The position numbers and the translations under genes were made by a program. Source: Acinetobacter portensis (GTDB taxonomy: Bacteria > Pseudomonadota > Gammaproteobacteria > Pseudomonadales > Moraxellaceae). Taken from it: a DNA stretch of 64,000 bases. Positions 28,759-38,494 of the stretch are shown here, one piece after another; the first letter of the stretch is position 1; each line of letters starts with the position of its first letter. The notes under the pieces are model-generated. The model saw nothing but the letters and a program-made list of their open reading frames with translations, was not told the origin of the DNA and did no database searches. The stretch covers positions 38,344 through 102,343 of the forward strand of contig NZ_LWRV01000091.1 of the NCBI RefSeq assembly GCF_009372215.1, read 5' to 3'.

Positions 28759-30516
28759 TTAATTTAAGGGTACAACGCGAAGTACTTCTTCTAATGTGGT
28801 TAAACCCGCCATCACTTTTCTAGCACCTGCAACACGTAAAGGTTCAATTCCCTCTTTTTTCGCTTGGGCACGAACATCATTTAAGGTGGCATTTGTACCA
28901 ATTAAATGCTTCATATCTAAGCTTAAAGGCAAGAACTCATAAATACCTACTCGTCCTTTATAGCCTGTATGACGACATTCTTCACAGCCTACAGCTTTAA
29001 AAACAAATTCAGGCATAGCAATTGGATAATCTGCAACAAGATGCTTCCATTCTTGATCATTGATAAAAGTTTCAGTTTTACAATGTGGACAAAGTGTTCG
29101 CACTAAACGCTGTGCTAAAACGCCTAGAATAGTTGCAGCTGTTAAAAAGGGCTGAACACCTAAATCGTGCAAACGCGTTAAGCTTGATGGCGCATCGTTT
29201 GTATGTAATGTAGATAAAACCAAATGACCTGTTAATGCCGCCTGAATTGCCATATTTGCAGTATCGTGGTCGCGTATTTCCCCAACCATAATAATGTCAG
29301 GATCTTGACGCATTAAAGCACGCACACCATCTGCGAAGCCTAAATCGATTCCTGTATTCACCTGCATTTGATTGAAACTTGGTTCTAACATTTCAATGGG
29401 ATCTTCAATAGTACATACATTGACTTGATCGGTTGCAAGCTGTTTTAAGGTCGAATATAAGGTGGTGGTTTTACCCGAACCTGTAGGTCCTGTGACTAAA
29501 ATAATACCGTGACTATGTGTGGTTAACGCTTTCCAACTTTCAAGCAAATGCCCTTCAAAACCAAGCTGTTTGAAATTACGCACCAAAACATCTGGGTCAA
29601 AAATACGCATAACAAGCTTTTCACCAAATGCAGTGGGTAAAGTTGCTAAACGTAATTCTGTTTCTTGCCCTTTTGGGGTACGAGTTTTTAGGCGTCCATC
29701 TTGCGGTTTACGCTTTTCCGCAACATTCATTCGACCTAAAATTTTAATCCGAGAAATAACTGCCATAAGCGTATTTGCAGGCATGTTATAAACCGTATGT
29801 AACACGCCATCTATACGAAAACGAATTTTCCCCTCGCCTTTACGTGGCTCCAAATGAATATCGCTTGCACCTTGTTCAAAAGCAAACTGTAAAACCCAAT
29901 CGACCAATTTCACAATGTGTTGATCATTTGCATCGGGGTTTTGTGTATCGCCCAATTGTAAAAGTGCTTCTACGCCTTTGTTATCACGTTCATAAGCTGA
30001 TGATTTTTGTGAACCTGAAACAGCACGGCTCACTTGATAATATTCAATAATGTAGCGTTGTAGTTGTTCTGGGTTTAATAAAACACGTTTGATTTTTTTG
30101 GGTGATAAACTGCTTTCTAAATTGGAAATCCATTCTTTTTGATAAGGCTGATCGGTTGCAATTAAGACTTCATTTGCACTCACTTCAACCGCAAGAATAC
30201 GATTTCGTAATGCAAACTCTTGCGACATCACTGCTGTTAATGCTGTTACATCTGCTTTAAGCGGATCGATAATATAAAAAGGCAGTGCAGATTTTTCCGA
30301 AAGCCACTGACATAAACGATTCAGCGTTAAAGCTGATTGGGGATGCACCTGATCGTTCAAATTAAAATTGGCAATCCATTGTAAAGCATGCCACTTCAAC
30401 TGATTTCTTTGACGATGTGTGGTTTGAATTAAGCCACGATCACGCTCTGTAATCCGTCCATCTTTTAATAATTGTTCTAAGCACCAAGTGGTATCAATTT
30501 CAAAGTTAAATGTCAT
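28759..30516 (-). CDS. GspE/PulE-type secretion ATPase
   Basis: 585 residues. The N-terminal part is an MshEN/N1-like domain. The ATPase core holds the Walker A motif GPTGSGKTTTLYS near residue 345, an aspartate box around TIEDPIEML, Walker B QDPDIIMVGEIRDHDT, and a four-cysteine zinc site CPHC...CEEC near residues 487 and 520. It would power a type II secretion or type IV pilus machine from the cytoplasm. Similarity is strongest to type II secretion GspE, and no pilB partner genes are near. It is a lone gene here, so the machine it serves cannot be named with certainty. Confidence 0.83.
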   Translation of the reverse strand: MTFNFEIDTTWCLEQLLKDGRITERDRGLIQTTHRQRNQLKWHALQWIANFNLNDQVHPQSALTLNRLCQWLSEKSALPFYIIDPLKADVTALTAVMSQEFALRNRILAVEVSANEVLIATDQPYQKEWISNLESSLSPKKIKRVLLNPEQLQRYIIEYYQVSRAVSGSQKSSAYERDNKGVEALLQLGDTQNPDANDQHIVKLVDWVLQFAFEQGASDIHLEPRKGEGKIRFRIDGVLHTVYNMPANTLMAVISRIKILGRMNVAEKRKPQDGRLKTRTPKGQETELRLATLPTAFGEKLVMRIFDPDVLVRNFKQLGFEGHLLESWKALTTHSHGIILVTGPTGSGKTTTLYSTLKQLATDQVNVCTIEDPIEMLEPSFNQMQVNTGIDLGFADGVRALMRQDPDIIMVGEIRDHDTANMAIQAALTGHLVLSTLHTNDAPSSLTRLHDLGVQPFLTAATILGVLAQRLVRTLCPHCKTETFINDQEWKHLVADYPIAMPEFVFKAVGCEECRHTGYKGRVGIYEFLPLSLDMKHLIGTNATLNDVRAQAKKEGIEPLRVAGARKVMAGLTTLEEVLRVVPLN

Positions 30517-30583
30517 AACGTTTTCCCCAAAACTGCGACCACTATAGCAAATTCTTAAACTCTACAGATGCTTTTCATTTGTT

Positions 30584-31306
30584 TTACGTCGACTCACAAT
30601 CAATTTTTAAGACCATGATGTGCTCATCATTGACTTGAAAAGACACATCAAATGTTGCAAAACGCATTTTATAAATTCGAGTTGGATCTTCCTGATATGC
30701 AGGTCGTGGGTCTAAACTTAGAACTTGTTCTAACTCATTGATCAATTGCAGTGTAATTTTGTTTTGTTTTAACGCATTTTCTTGCTGATTTTTTGCATCA
30801 GCACTCCAAATTACAGTTTTACGTTGAGGCTCATCTTGCGCATAACCACTTTTTGCATCTAAAACCGCATCTGAATATTGAATATAAGGTTTAATATCTA
30901 TAATAGGTGTGTCATTGAGTAAATCACTTCCTGTGACATATACACGAACGGACTTCCCTACTTTTTCTACTTTATTCAGTTTGACTACAGACAGTCCCAT
31001 AGGTGAAGGTCTGTACATACTCCGCGTTGCAAACACGCCAATTTTCTTATTTCCGCCTAAGCGTGGTGGACGCACTTGTGGTCTAAATTTTTCGCTATCT
31101 TGTTGATTTTTATTATCATGAAACTGCCAAATGAGCCAAAGATGACTAAATTCTTCAATCCCCTCAAACGCCAATAAATCATTATAAGGCGCGATCATTT
31201 CTACATAAGATTCGATTTGAACCAAATTTGGCTGACGTGGAATACCAAATTTTTCTGTGTAGGGAGACTTCATATAACCAATTATTGGCATTTTTAGACC
31301 AGTCAT
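30584..31306 (-). CDS. trmO: tRNA m6t6A37 methyltransferase TrmO
   Basis: About 240 residues. The start IIGYMKSPYTEKFGIPRQPN, then EFSHLWLIWQFHDN, RPPRLGGNKKIGVFATRSMY and RPSPMGLSVVKL match the TsaA/YaeB family, a SAM-dependent enzyme that methylates t6A at position 37 of threonine tRNAs. The C-terminal DPRPAYQ block is also conserved. The frame can be read from a TTG eight codons earlier, but the ATG at 31306 gives the family's usual length. Confidence 0.9.
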   Translation of the reverse strand: MTGLKMPIIGYMKSPYTEKFGIPRQPNLVQIESYVEMIAPYNDLLAFEGIEEFSHLWLIWQFHDNKNQQDSEKFRPQVRPPRLGGNKKIGVFATRSMYRPSPMGLSVVKLNKVEKVGKSVRVYVTGSDLLNDTPIIDIKPYIQYSDAVLDAKSGYAQDEPQRKTVIWSADAKNQQENALKQNKITLQLINELEQVLSLDPRPAYQEDPTRIYKMRFATFDVSFQVNDEHIMVLKIDCEST

Positions 31307-31410
31307 AATCACTTTTTCTGATAAGCTCAATTAAATATATTCAGTTTATCGAGAATGATTTTAGATTAGAATAGCAAGCTGTTCTAATTTGATAATTATT
31401 GAGACCTTTA

Positions 31411-32190
31411 ATGGCTGCTTTCAACGTCGAAAAGATTACTCACGTCCACCACTGGAATGACACTTTATTCTCTTTTAAAACGACTCGTGATGTTGCATTG
31501 CGTTTTAAAAACGGACAATTTGTAATGATTGGTCTTGAAGTAAATGGCAAGCCTTTAATGCGTGCTTATTCTATTGCTAGTGCCAACTATGAAGAAGAAC
31601 TCGAATTCTTCTCTATTAAAGTGCCAGATGGTCCTTTAACATCTATTTTACAAAAAGTTAAAGTGGGCGATGAAATCTTAGTTTCTAAAAAACCTACAGG
31701 TACTTTGGTTCTAGATGACTTAAACCCAGGTAAAAACTTGTACCTTCTTTCTTCAGGTACTGGTCTTGCGCCTTTCCTTTCTACAATTCGTGACCCTGAA
31801 ACCTATGAACGCTTTGAAAAAATCATTGTTGTTCACGGTACGCGTTTTGTTTCAGAATTGGCTTATCAAGATTTAATTGAAAATGAAATCCCAAATCACG
31901 AATTCTTTGGTGAATTGGGCGCTAAAGAAAAATTAGTGTACTACCCAACGGTTACCCGTGAAGATTTCCATACGCAAGGACGTGTAACAACGGCTATTGA
32001 AACAGGTGATTTATTCGAGAAAATTGGTTTACCTCGTTTTAACCCTGAAACTGACCGTGCAATGCTTTGTGGTAGCCCTGCTTTCCTTGATGACGTTGCT
32101 GCGCTTCTTGACCAACACGGTCTTAAAGAATCACCGAAGATGGGTGTTCTAGGCGATTACGTGATTGAACGTGCATTCGTTGAAAAATAA
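31411..32190 (+). CDS. fpr: Ferredoxin/flavodoxin-NADP reductase
   Basis: About 259 residues. The FAD-binding motif RAYSIAS is at 51-57, followed by VPDGPLTSILQKVKVGD and the NADP-binding block LLSSGTGLAPFLSTIRDPE near residue 115. The chain ends EKAFVEK-like (here ERAFVEK). It belongs to the bacterial subclass of FNR enzymes that pass electrons between NADPH and ferredoxin or flavodoxin and are often induced by oxidative stress. The ATG at 31411 matches the family start better than the TTG four codons earlier and has GAG upstream. Confidence 0.93.
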   Translation: MAAFNVEKITHVHHWNDTLFSFKTTRDVALRFKNGQFVMIGLEVNGKPLMRAYSIASANYEEELEFFSIKVPDGPLTSILQKVKVGDEILVSKKPTGTLVLDDLNPGKNLYLLSSGTGLAPFLSTIRDPETYERFEKIIVVHGTRFVSELAYQDLIENEIPNHEFFGELGAKEKLVYYPTVTREDFHTQGRVTTAIETGDLFEKIGLPRFNPETDRAMLCGSPAFLDDVAALLDQHGLKESPKMGVLGDYVIERAFVEK

Positions 32191-32206
32191 AATTCTTTAG
32201 AATCTG

Positions 32207-32234
32207 AAAACCGAGCTGAATTGCTCGGTTTTTT
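32207..32234 (+). terminator. Terminator of fpr
   Basis: The stem AAAACCGAGC / GCTCGGTTTT with a six-base loop and a T run follows the fpr stop by 16 bases. The same GAGC stem sequence is used again after the next gene. Confidence 0.88.
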
Positions 32235-32299
32235 ATTGGACGATATTTTTGTTTTTGCATAGAATGAAAAATACACAAATAGAAAGAATATAAGACATC

Positions 32300-33085
32300 A
32301 TGACATTTCCAACGCTTAGTTTTGAACATTACTTACATCCTCGTCCAAAACCTAAGGGCATAGATGTGAATTGTAGCCTTCAACATTTTGCTTTAGTTAC
32401 TTATGCCATTGATCCTCTTCGTTTTGAAAATATCATTCCTAAGCGCTTTAAATTAGACACTATTGAATACCAAGGTAAAACTTGTGCGCTCATGTCTGTT
32501 GTACCCTTTATAGATATTGATTTTACTTCGGCAGTTTATCCTTTTCCCAATTTTACAATGGGACAAACAAATTATCGTGTTTATGTGATAGATCAAACAA
32601 CACAGGAACGATGTGTTTGGTTTATTGGCACAACTTTAGATTCATGGACAGTTGCTGTCCCTCGATACATATGGCAATTGCCTTGGTATAAAGCATCTAT
32701 TAAGTTCGACTGTATTCAAAATAATAAAGGTCTTTATTCGCAATACAAAATGAAAACGTTATGCGATTGGGCTGCATCTGAAGTTCATTTAGAACAAGCT
32801 GAAACAGATCCATGGCAATTCGAAGGCTTTCCAACTCAAGAAACCTATCAAGTGTTTTTAACACATCCTCTTGCAGGATTTTATCATCGCTTAGATGGCA
32901 AATTAGGAACTTATAGAGTCTGGCACGATCGTTTAAAACCAAAACCTGCAAAACTTATACATGCAAAATTTGAGCTATTGGAACGTTTGGGTTTGGTCAG
33001 TTTTGAAGATCAACTCGAACCTTATAGTGTACTTATTGAGCCGATAAATGAATTCACAATTTATCTTCCGCCTACAGTTTTATAA
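32300..33085 (+). CDS. DUF2071 (YqjF-like) protein
   Basis: A 261-residue protein. RFENIIPKRFKLDTIEYQGK, ALMSVVPFIDIDF and TNYRVYVIDQTT match DUF2071, which shares the fold of acetoacetate decarboxylase. The function of the family is unknown. It has no signal peptide. It lies between two terminators, so it forms its own unit. Confidence 0.75.
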   Translation: MTFPTLSFEHYLHPRPKPKGIDVNCSLQHFALVTYAIDPLRFENIIPKRFKLDTIEYQGKTCALMSVVPFIDIDFTSAVYPFPNFTMGQTNYRVYVIDQTTQERCVWFIGTTLDSWTVAVPRYIWQLPWYKASIKFDCIQNNKGLYSQYKMKTLCDWAASEVHLEQAETDPWQFEGFPTQETYQVFLTHPLAGFYHRLDGKLGTYRVWHDRLKPKPAKLIHAKFELLERLGLVSFEDQLEPYSVLIEPINEFTIYLPPTVL

Positions 33086-33087
33086 CT

Positions 33088-33116
33088 AAAAACCGAGCGT
33101 TTTAGCTCGGTTTTTT
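33088..33116. terminator. Terminator after the DUF2071 gene
   Basis: The stem AAAACCGAGC / GCTCGGTTTT with a T run; the A run before it makes it usable for the convergent efflux gene. Confidence 0.88.
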
Positions 33117-33141
33117 ATTTCTTAGATCATCAAATATAAAT

Positions 33142-33771
33142 TTAATTTACTTCTAAGCGCTGATTCATTTTTCTTTCATTTTGCGCTCGTGTAATCACCT
33201 GATAACCACCAACCAAACCAAGTCCTGCCATAATGACCGCAACAATTAAATCGGGCAACATGCTACCTGTACCAAATACACCAACAGCCGCTAAAATAAC
33301 TGCGACATTACCAATAGCATCGTTACGGCTACACAACCAAACTGACTGCATATTCGAGTCGCCATCTCTGAACGCATATAAAACAATAGCTGAAATCACG
33401 TTTGCAACTAAGGCTAAAATACCAATTGCACCCATAGTAATTGCTTCAGGTGGAATTCCAAGCACGTAGGCGTAAATTACTTTACCAATAACAACAAAAC
33501 CAAAAGTCGCCATCACAATGCCTTTTACCAAAGCCACTGTTGCGCGCCAATACAAGCTTGCACTCAATACAGCAAGCGATACACCATAATTCACAGCATC
33601 ACCAAAGAAATCTAAGGAATCTGCCCAAAGTGAAGATGAATGTGCATATGCCCCACCCGCCAACTCAACAAAGAACATTGCTGCATTAATAATAAGAGCA
33701 ATCCATAATGCGGTACGGAATTTACTATTTGGCTTTTGCGGTGCTGGCTCACAACTGCAAGAACATGCCAT
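33142..33771 (-). CDS. Cation diffusion facilitator-type efflux protein
   Basis: A 209-residue inner-membrane protein with about six membrane segments and no C-terminal cytoplasmic domain, so it is shorter than the typical 300 residues of the family. The metal-site aspartates lie in SSSLWADSLDFFGDAVNYG (residues about 45-63). The N-terminus MACSCSCEP is cysteine-rich and could bind metal. A MerR-family regulator is encoded divergently and its operator overlaps this gene's promoter, which points to inducible export of a heavy metal such as cadmium, lead, zinc or cobalt. Confidence 0.83.
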   Translation of the reverse strand: MACSCSCEPAPQKPNSKFRTALWIALIINAAMFFVELAGGAYAHSSSLWADSLDFFGDAVNYGVSLAVLSASLYWRATVALVKGIVMATFGFVVIGKVIYAYVLGIPPEAITMGAIGILALVANVISAIVLYAFRDGDSNMQSVWLCSRNDAIGNVAVILAAVGVFGTGSMLPDLIVAVIMAGLGLVGGYQVITRAQNERKMNQRLEVN

Positions 33772-33814
33772 TTACACAACCCCTATAAATATTCAGATAT
33801 TTTGTATTATGCTG

Positions 33815-33845
33815 ATTCAAAACTATGGAGTAACTCCAAGGTCAA
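33815..33845 (-). promoter_or_regulatory. MerR-type promoter and operator for the efflux gene
   Basis: On the minus strand TTGACC (33845-33840) and TTGAAT (33820-33815) are separated by a 19-base spacer, the over-long spacing that MerR proteins correct by twisting DNA. The spacer region carries a dyad, ACTATGGAGT-A-ACTCCAAGGT on the plus strand (33822-33842). The regulator's start codon lies only eight bases past the dyad. Confidence 0.82.
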
Positions 33846-33849
33846 GCCT

Positions 33850-34281
33850 ATGAACACAATAAATTCTGCGAATGAATATTTAATGAAAGATTTAGTCCAA
33901 AAAACAGGACTAAGTGCAGATACTATTCGCTTTTATGAAAAGAAAAATTTAGTTCAGCCTAGTTTTCGTGGCGACAATAATTATCGCTATTATCATGATG
34001 ATGCCCTAAAACGACTTGTTTTTATTAAACGCTGTCGCGCCTTAGATATGACATTAAAAGAAATAGATTATTTAATAGAACTTGAGCAAAACCCAAAACA
34101 AGATTGCTGCGTAGTGAATAATTTAATTGATGAACATCTACATCATGTAGAAAGCAAAATTGCCGAATTACAAAAATTTCAAATGCAACTACAACAACTC
34201 AGACAATCTTGCTCTACACAAACCACCGTAGATGATTGTCAAATTTTAAAGCAACTTGAAGCAGATACTTCAAATGCCTAA
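33850..34281 (+). CDS. MerR-family metal-responsive regulator (CadR/PbrR-like)
   Basis: About 143 residues. The winged helix-turn-helix is LMKDLVQKTGLSADTIRFYE followed by KKNLVQPSFRGDNNYRYY. A long dimer helix comes next. Cysteines occur at CRALDMTL, in KQDCCVVNNLIDEHLHHV and in LRQSCSTQTTVDDC, the pattern of Cd/Pb-sensing members. It should repress and, with metal bound, activate the divergent efflux gene through the dyad between them. The frame continues upstream, but ATG 33850, after AAGG, is the first start outside the operator; ATG at 33883 is also possible. Confidence 0.87.
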   Translation: MNTINSANEYLMKDLVQKTGLSADTIRFYEKKNLVQPSFRGDNNYRYYHDDALKRLVFIKRCRALDMTLKEIDYLIELEQNPKQDCCVVNNLIDEHLHHVESKIAELQKFQMQLQQLRQSCSTQTTVDDCQILKQLEADTSNA

Positions 34282-34311
34282 ATACGACAAATAACGATAT
34301 GCTTGAATTCG

Positions 34312-35016
34312 TTAGATCGATTTCTGATTAACACGCTTCGATAACTCTTCAGCAGATTCCTTACGCTCAGAATAACGATTTGTTAAATAATCTGTTTGAC
34401 CACGTGTCAGCAAAGTAAACTTATATAACTCTTCCATCACATCAACAATCCGATCATAAAAGCTAGATGCTTTCATTCGTCCATCTTCCTCAAACTCTAA
34501 AAATGCTTTTGGAATAGATGATTGATTGGGGATGGTGATCATCCGCATCCAACGTCCTAAAACACGCATCTGATTTAAACTATTAAACGATTGAGAGCCA
34601 CCACACACCTGCATAAGTGCTAATGTTTTCCCTTGTGTCGCACGAATTGCACCTGCGGCTAATGGAATCCAATCTATTTGTGCTTTAAAGATGGAACTCA
34701 TTGCACCATGACGTTCTGGAGAACACCAGACCATCCCCTCTGCCCAAGCCAATAATTCATGTAACTCTTGAACTTTTGGATGTGTTATTTCCGCATCTTC
34801 AGGTAAAGGCAAACCTTTAGGATGGAAAATTTTCACTTCTGCGCCAAAATGCTCAAGAATTTTTCCTGCCTCAAGTACTGCTAAACGACTATATGAACGC
34901 TCTCGGTTTGAACCATAAAGCAATAATATTCGAGGAGGATGTTCCAACACTTTCGCTTGAATTTGTTCAAATTTTGGTGTTTCAAGCAAATCTAAGTCTA
35001 TATTTTCAAATGACAT
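34312..35016 (-). CDS. arsH: ArsH organoarsenical flavoprotein
   Basis: A 234-residue NADPH-dependent FMN reductase fold. [20 protein letters not shown] near residue 30 is the FMN-phosphate loop, and [20 protein letters not shown] follows near residue 100. ArsH oxidises trivalent methyl- and aryl-arsenicals to less toxic pentavalent forms. The ATG directly follows the acr3 stop (TAA-ATG) with GAGG placed inside the acr3 end. Last gene of the ars operon. Confidence 0.93.
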   Translation of the reverse strand: MSFENIDLDLLETPKFEQIQAKVLEHPPRILLLYGSNRERSYSRLAVLEAGKILEHFGAEVKIFHPKGLPLPEDAEITHPKVQELHELLAWAEGMVWCSPERHGAMSSIFKAQIDWIPLAAGAIRATQGKTLALMQVCGGSQSFNSLNQMRVLGRWMRMITIPNQSSIPKAFLEFEEDGRMKASSFYDRIVDVMEELYKFTLLTRGQTDYLTNRYSERKESAEELSKRVNQKSI

Positions 35017-36060
35017 TTAAACCTCAGAAAAATATTTCTTTTTTAATAACAAAGACACGCTTACCAATAAAATAAGCACAGGAACTTCAACCAATGGTCC
35101 AATAATTGTGGTAAATGCAACAGGCGATGCAATGCCAAATGTAGCAATGGCAACAGCTAATGCCAGCTCGAAATTATTTCCTGCGGCAGTAAATGAAATA
35201 GCGGTGGTTTTTGCATAATTATTCCCCATCCACCGACTCATAAAGAAACTCATTAAGAACATAATGACAAAGTAGAGTGTTAAGGGAATTGCAATGCGCA
35301 TTACATCAAAAGGCAAGCCAATTACATCTGCACCCTTTAAACTAAACATCGCAACAATAGTAAATAACAATGCAATTAAACTGATGGGACTAATTTTAGG
35401 AATAAAGCTGTCTTGGTACCATTGAAGCCCTTTTTCTTTTACAAGAATGAATCGTGTAATAAAACCAAGTAAAAATGGAATCCCTAAATAGATTAAAACT
35501 GCATTAGAAATTGTCCAAAAATTAATGCGAATAATTTGACCATCAACACCAAAATACGGGGGTAAAAAACTTAAGAAAAGCCATGCATAACTACTAAAAA
35601 ATAGAATTTGAAAGATACTATTAAATGCGACTAAGGCTGCAACATATTGATTATCTCCACATGCCAAATCATTCCACACCAATACCATTGCAATACAGCG
35701 TGCAAGACCAATAAGAATTAGTCCTGTCATATATTCAGGATAGTTTTGTAGAAAAATAAGTGCCAAAGCAAACATTAAACACGGTGCAATAAGCCAATTT
35801 TGCACCAGTGAAAGTATCAATGTTCTTTTATCTTCAAAGACTTTTGGCAAAGATTTATAATCTACTTTCGCAAGTGGCGGATACATCATGAGTATCAAAC
35901 CAATCGCTATTGGCAAATTGACCGATCCTGCATGCATATTTTGCATTTGCCCAGATATTTTTGGAAAGAAAACAGCAATAGCGACACCAACTGCCATCGC
36001 AATAAAAATCCAAAGTGTTAAATACCGATCTAAGAACGAAAGCTTTTTTGTAGTCATCAT
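35017..36060 (-). CDS. acr3: Acr3-type arsenite efflux permease
   Basis: A 347-residue inner-membrane protein with about ten membrane segments. Family signatures are [20 protein letters not shown] then [20 protein letters not shown] (about residues 103-140), with the conserved cysteine near residue 130, and [20 protein letters not shown] near residue 290. It expels arsenite with proton exchange. It sits between arsC and arsH, with 15 bases to arsC. Confidence 0.93.
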   Translation of the reverse strand: MMTTKKLSFLDRYLTLWIFIAMAVGVAIAVFFPKISGQMQNMHAGSVNLPIAIGLILMMYPPLAKVDYKSLPKVFEDKRTLILSLVQNWLIAPCLMFALALIFLQNYPEYMTGLILIGLARCIAMVLVWNDLACGDNQYVAALVAFNSIFQILFFSSYAWLFLSFLPPYFGVDGQIIRINFWTISNAVLIYLGIPFLLGFITRFILVKEKGLQWYQDSFIPKISPISLIALLFTIVAMFSLKGADVIGLPFDVMRIAIPLTLYFVIMFLMSFFMSRWMGNNYAKTTAISFTAAGNNFELALAVAIATFGIASPVAFTTIIGPLVEVPVLILLVSVSLLLKKKYFSEV

Positions 36061-36075
36061 ATTTTTAATTTTAAG

Positions 36076-36549
36076 TTAAATCATTTCTGCAATTTTCTGC
36101 ATTTCTTTACTCAATTCTTCACGAGATAATTTTGCTAAATCTAGGGCAAAAAAAGCATTAAAACGTCGTTGAATATGAGCAACCGTCATTTGAAATGCTT
36201 GTAGTTTTTCTTGTTCAGGTAAATCTAAATGTGAAGGATCATCCAATCCCCAATGCACTTTTAACGCTTTCCCTAAATATAATGGGCAAGTCTCTTGAGC
36301 AGCAGAACTACATACTGTAATCACAATTTCAGGATTAAACGGCTCACAATCCTGCATACTTTTACTCCTTAAATTTTGAGTATTTATATGCAAATTTTCT
36401 AAAGTTTTAATCGTAAGAGGATGTACTTTTCCAGAAGGCTGACTCCCTGCACTACATGCGCAATACCCTACAGGTGCTTGAGCATTAAATAGCGCTTCAG
36501 ACAAAATACTTCGACAACTATTTCCTGTACATAAAAACAATATATTCAT
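36076..36549 (-). CDS. arsC: Arsenate reductase, thioredoxin-type
   Basis: A 157-residue low-molecular-weight phosphatase-like enzyme. The active loop CX5R is CTGNSCR (Cys7 to Arg13). Cys80 and Cys88 in VTVCSSAAQETCPLYLG match the redox relay of the thioredoxin-coupled ArsC (Cys10, Cys82, Cys89 in Staphylococcus). It reduces arsenate to arsenite, which the downstream Acr3 pump exports. It starts 13 bases after arsR. Confidence 0.92.
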   Translation of the reverse strand: MNILFLCTGNSCRSILSEALFNAQAPVGYCACSAGSQPSGKVHPLTIKTLENLHINTQNLRSKSMQDCEPFNPEIVITVCSSAAQETCPLYLGKALKVHWGLDDPSHLDLPEQEKLQAFQMTVAHIQRRFNAFFALDLAKLSREELSKEMQKIAEMI

Positions 36550-36562
36550 GTATTTACCTCAC

Positions 36563-36886
36563 TTAATTACAGCAACTATTTACATTCGATTTAAATAAAT
36601 CTGCATTATTAAATTGCGGATTCTGTGCTGAAATAATGTTTAAAATTTCAAAACACCATGTCGGTAAATTGTCATGTAAACGATAGTAAACCCACTGTCC
36701 TTCTCGTCGATCTTGCAAAATTTTCGTACTTCTTAATAGTGCAAGATGCCGCGAAATTTTAGGTTGGCTTAAATCTAAAGCTGCGGTCAAATCACACACA
36801 CATCTTTCCCCTTGCTTAATGATGAGCAAAAGAATATATAACCGTGTTTCATCTGACAGACACTTAAAAAATTCTATTTGAGTCAT
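36563..36886 (-). CDS. arsR: ArsR-family arsenic-responsive repressor
   Basis: About 107 residues. The winged helix contains CVCDLTAALDLSQPKISRHL. The metal-sensing cysteine pair is Cys29 and Cys31 (ERCVCDL), equal to the Cys32-Val-Cys34 site of the classic ArsR. The frame starts at 36895, but that ATG lies inside the palindrome upstream; ATG 36886 gives the common family start and is preferred, with no clear ribosome site in either case. First gene of arsR-arsC-acr3-arsH. Confidence 0.9.
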   Translation of the reverse strand: MTQIEFFKCLSDETRLYILLLIIKQGERCVCDLTAALDLSQPKISRHLALLRSTKILQDRREGQWVYYRLHDNLPTWCFEILNIISAQNPQFNNADLFKSNVNSCCN

Positions 36887-36890
36887 GAGC

Positions 36891-36924
36891 AACATATATG
36901 AATATCCGTATATCCATATATGTT
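36891..36924. promoter_or_regulatory. Palindrome at the ars operon start, likely ArsR operator
   Basis: AACATATATG (36891-36900) and CATATATGTT (36915-36924) form a perfect ten-base inverted repeat around a 14-base AT-rich centre, directly before arsR. Its place fits an ArsR operator. Confidence 0.68.
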
Positions 36925-37075
36925 ACATTGAATCATTTTAATTTTCTATAAATAAAAACTTAAACTAAATTAAGAATATGATTTAAAAAGATATAAATCC
37001 GAGCTTTTTACTAGGTTGAATCTTTTTTCTAAATTCATACAATTAAGCCATATTACTTATATGCCTTTTTTAGAC

Positions 37076-38485
37076 ATGACCATTTCCCACGTAACTGAAC
37101 TACTTTCTCCTGCTGGCTCACTTAAAAATATGCGCTACGCTTTTGCCTATGGAGCAGATGCTGTTTATGCAGGACAACCCCGTTACAGCCTACGTGTTCG
37201 AAATAATGCTTTTGACCATGACAATTTAGCCATTGGTATTAAAGAGGCACATGAATTAGGTAAAAAATTCTATGTTGTTGTCAATATTCAGCCACATAAT
37301 TCAAAATTAAAAAACTTCATTCGTGACTTAGAACCTGTTGTGGCTATGCAACCCGATGCCTTAATTATGTCCGATCCTGGCTTAATTATGATGGCTCGTG
37401 AAAATTTTCCAGATGTTGATATTCACCTTTCTGTACAAGCCAATGCCGTAAACTGGGCAACAGTAAAGTTTTGGAAAAATATGGGTTTAACTCGCGTTAT
37501 TTTGTCACGTGAATTATCTATCGAAGAAATTGAAGAAATTAAAAATAATGTACCCGATATGGAAATTGAAGTTTTCGTACATGGCGCATTATGTATGGCA
37601 TATTCAGGTCGTTGCCTACTTTCAGGCTACATGAATAAACGTGATGCTAACCAAGGCGCATGTACAAATGCATGCCGTTGGGAGTATCAAATTCACGATG
37701 CTAAAGAAGATGAAACAGGTGATGTGATTCCTGTAAAACAAATTGAAGAAAATTCAGGTTGTGGATGTTCGGGTTCTCAAGCAGATGCCGATGAACAACA
37801 CATGATGGCACAAAATCAATTTAATGAACCTGTGCTTTTACAACGTAATGAAGAAGATATGTTTGCCGCAGAAGAAGATGAACACGGCACATATTTCATG
37901 AACTCGAAAGATTTACGTGCAGTTCAACATGTTGATCGCTTAGCAAAAATGGGCATTCATTCATTAAAAATTGAAGGTCGCACAAAATCATATTTCTACT
38001 GCGCACGTACCGCACAAATTTATCGCAAAGCAATTGATGATGCACTATCAGGCAAAGCATTTGATCCTGCGCTTATGACACAACTTGAAGGTTTGGCAAA
38101 TCGTGGTTATACCGAAGGTTTCTTGCGTCGCCATGTGCATACTGAATATCAAAACTATGAAAATGGTTCTTCAAGTTTCGATCATCAAATATTCTGTGGT
38201 GAAGTTTTAGAACGCAATGGTAATTACATCAAAATTGATGTGAAGAACCGCTTTGTTGTGGGTGATTCTTTAGAGCTGATGACAACATCGGGCAATATTA
38301 CATTTACCCTCACTGAAATTTTAGACAAGAAAGGCAACTCCATTGAAGATGCAAAAGGTTCAGGTCATATCGTAGATATTCCTGTACCTGCAGATGTTGA
38401 TATGAACTTCGCCCTTCTTATTCGCAACCTACCAAATTCAACTGCTGATATTTCAGCGTCGTCTTTGGCTTATCAAGCGGTTTAG
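37076..38485 (+). CDS. trhP: tRNA hydroxylation protein TrhP (YegQ, U32 family)
   Basis: About 469 residues. ELLSPAGSLKNMRYAFAYGA, then YAGQPRYSLRVRNN, ALCMAYSGRCLLSGYMNKRD and GACTNACRWEY are near-identical to the YegQ family. Four cysteines in these blocks likely hold an iron-sulfur cluster. TrhP makes 5-hydroxyuridine at position 34 of tRNAs. From memory of the Escherichia coli work, it needs the ferredoxin YfhL and prephenate. The frame extends further upstream (ATG at 37016 and 37061); ATG 37076 gives the usual short leader. The ferredoxin gene follows by nine bases. Confidence 0.9.
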   Translation: MTISHVTELLSPAGSLKNMRYAFAYGADAVYAGQPRYSLRVRNNAFDHDNLAIGIKEAHELGKKFYVVVNIQPHNSKLKNFIRDLEPVVAMQPDALIMSDPGLIMMARENFPDVDIHLSVQANAVNWATVKFWKNMGLTRVILSRELSIEEIEEIKNNVPDMEIEVFVHGALCMAYSGRCLLSGYMNKRDANQGACTNACRWEYQIHDAKEDETGDVIPVKQIEENSGCGCSGSQADADEQHMMAQNQFNEPVLLQRNEEDMFAAEEDEHGTYFMNSKDLRAVQHVDRLAKMGIHSLKIEGRTKSYFYCARTAQIYRKAIDDALSGKAFDPALMTQLEGLANRGYTEGFLRRHVHTEYQNYENGSSSFDHQIFCGEVLERNGNYIKIDVKNRFVVGDSLELMTTSGNITFTLTEILDKKGNSIEDAKGSGHIVDIPVPADVDMNFALLIRNLPNSTADISASSLAYQAV

Positions 38486-38494
38486 GATTTTAAC

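Noticed and set aside
28733..28770. CTTAAG element before the ygiW-like gene as a PmrA/QseB box
   Set aside because: Only one half-site is clear and the spacing to other TTAA words does not fit the known direct-repeat pattern.
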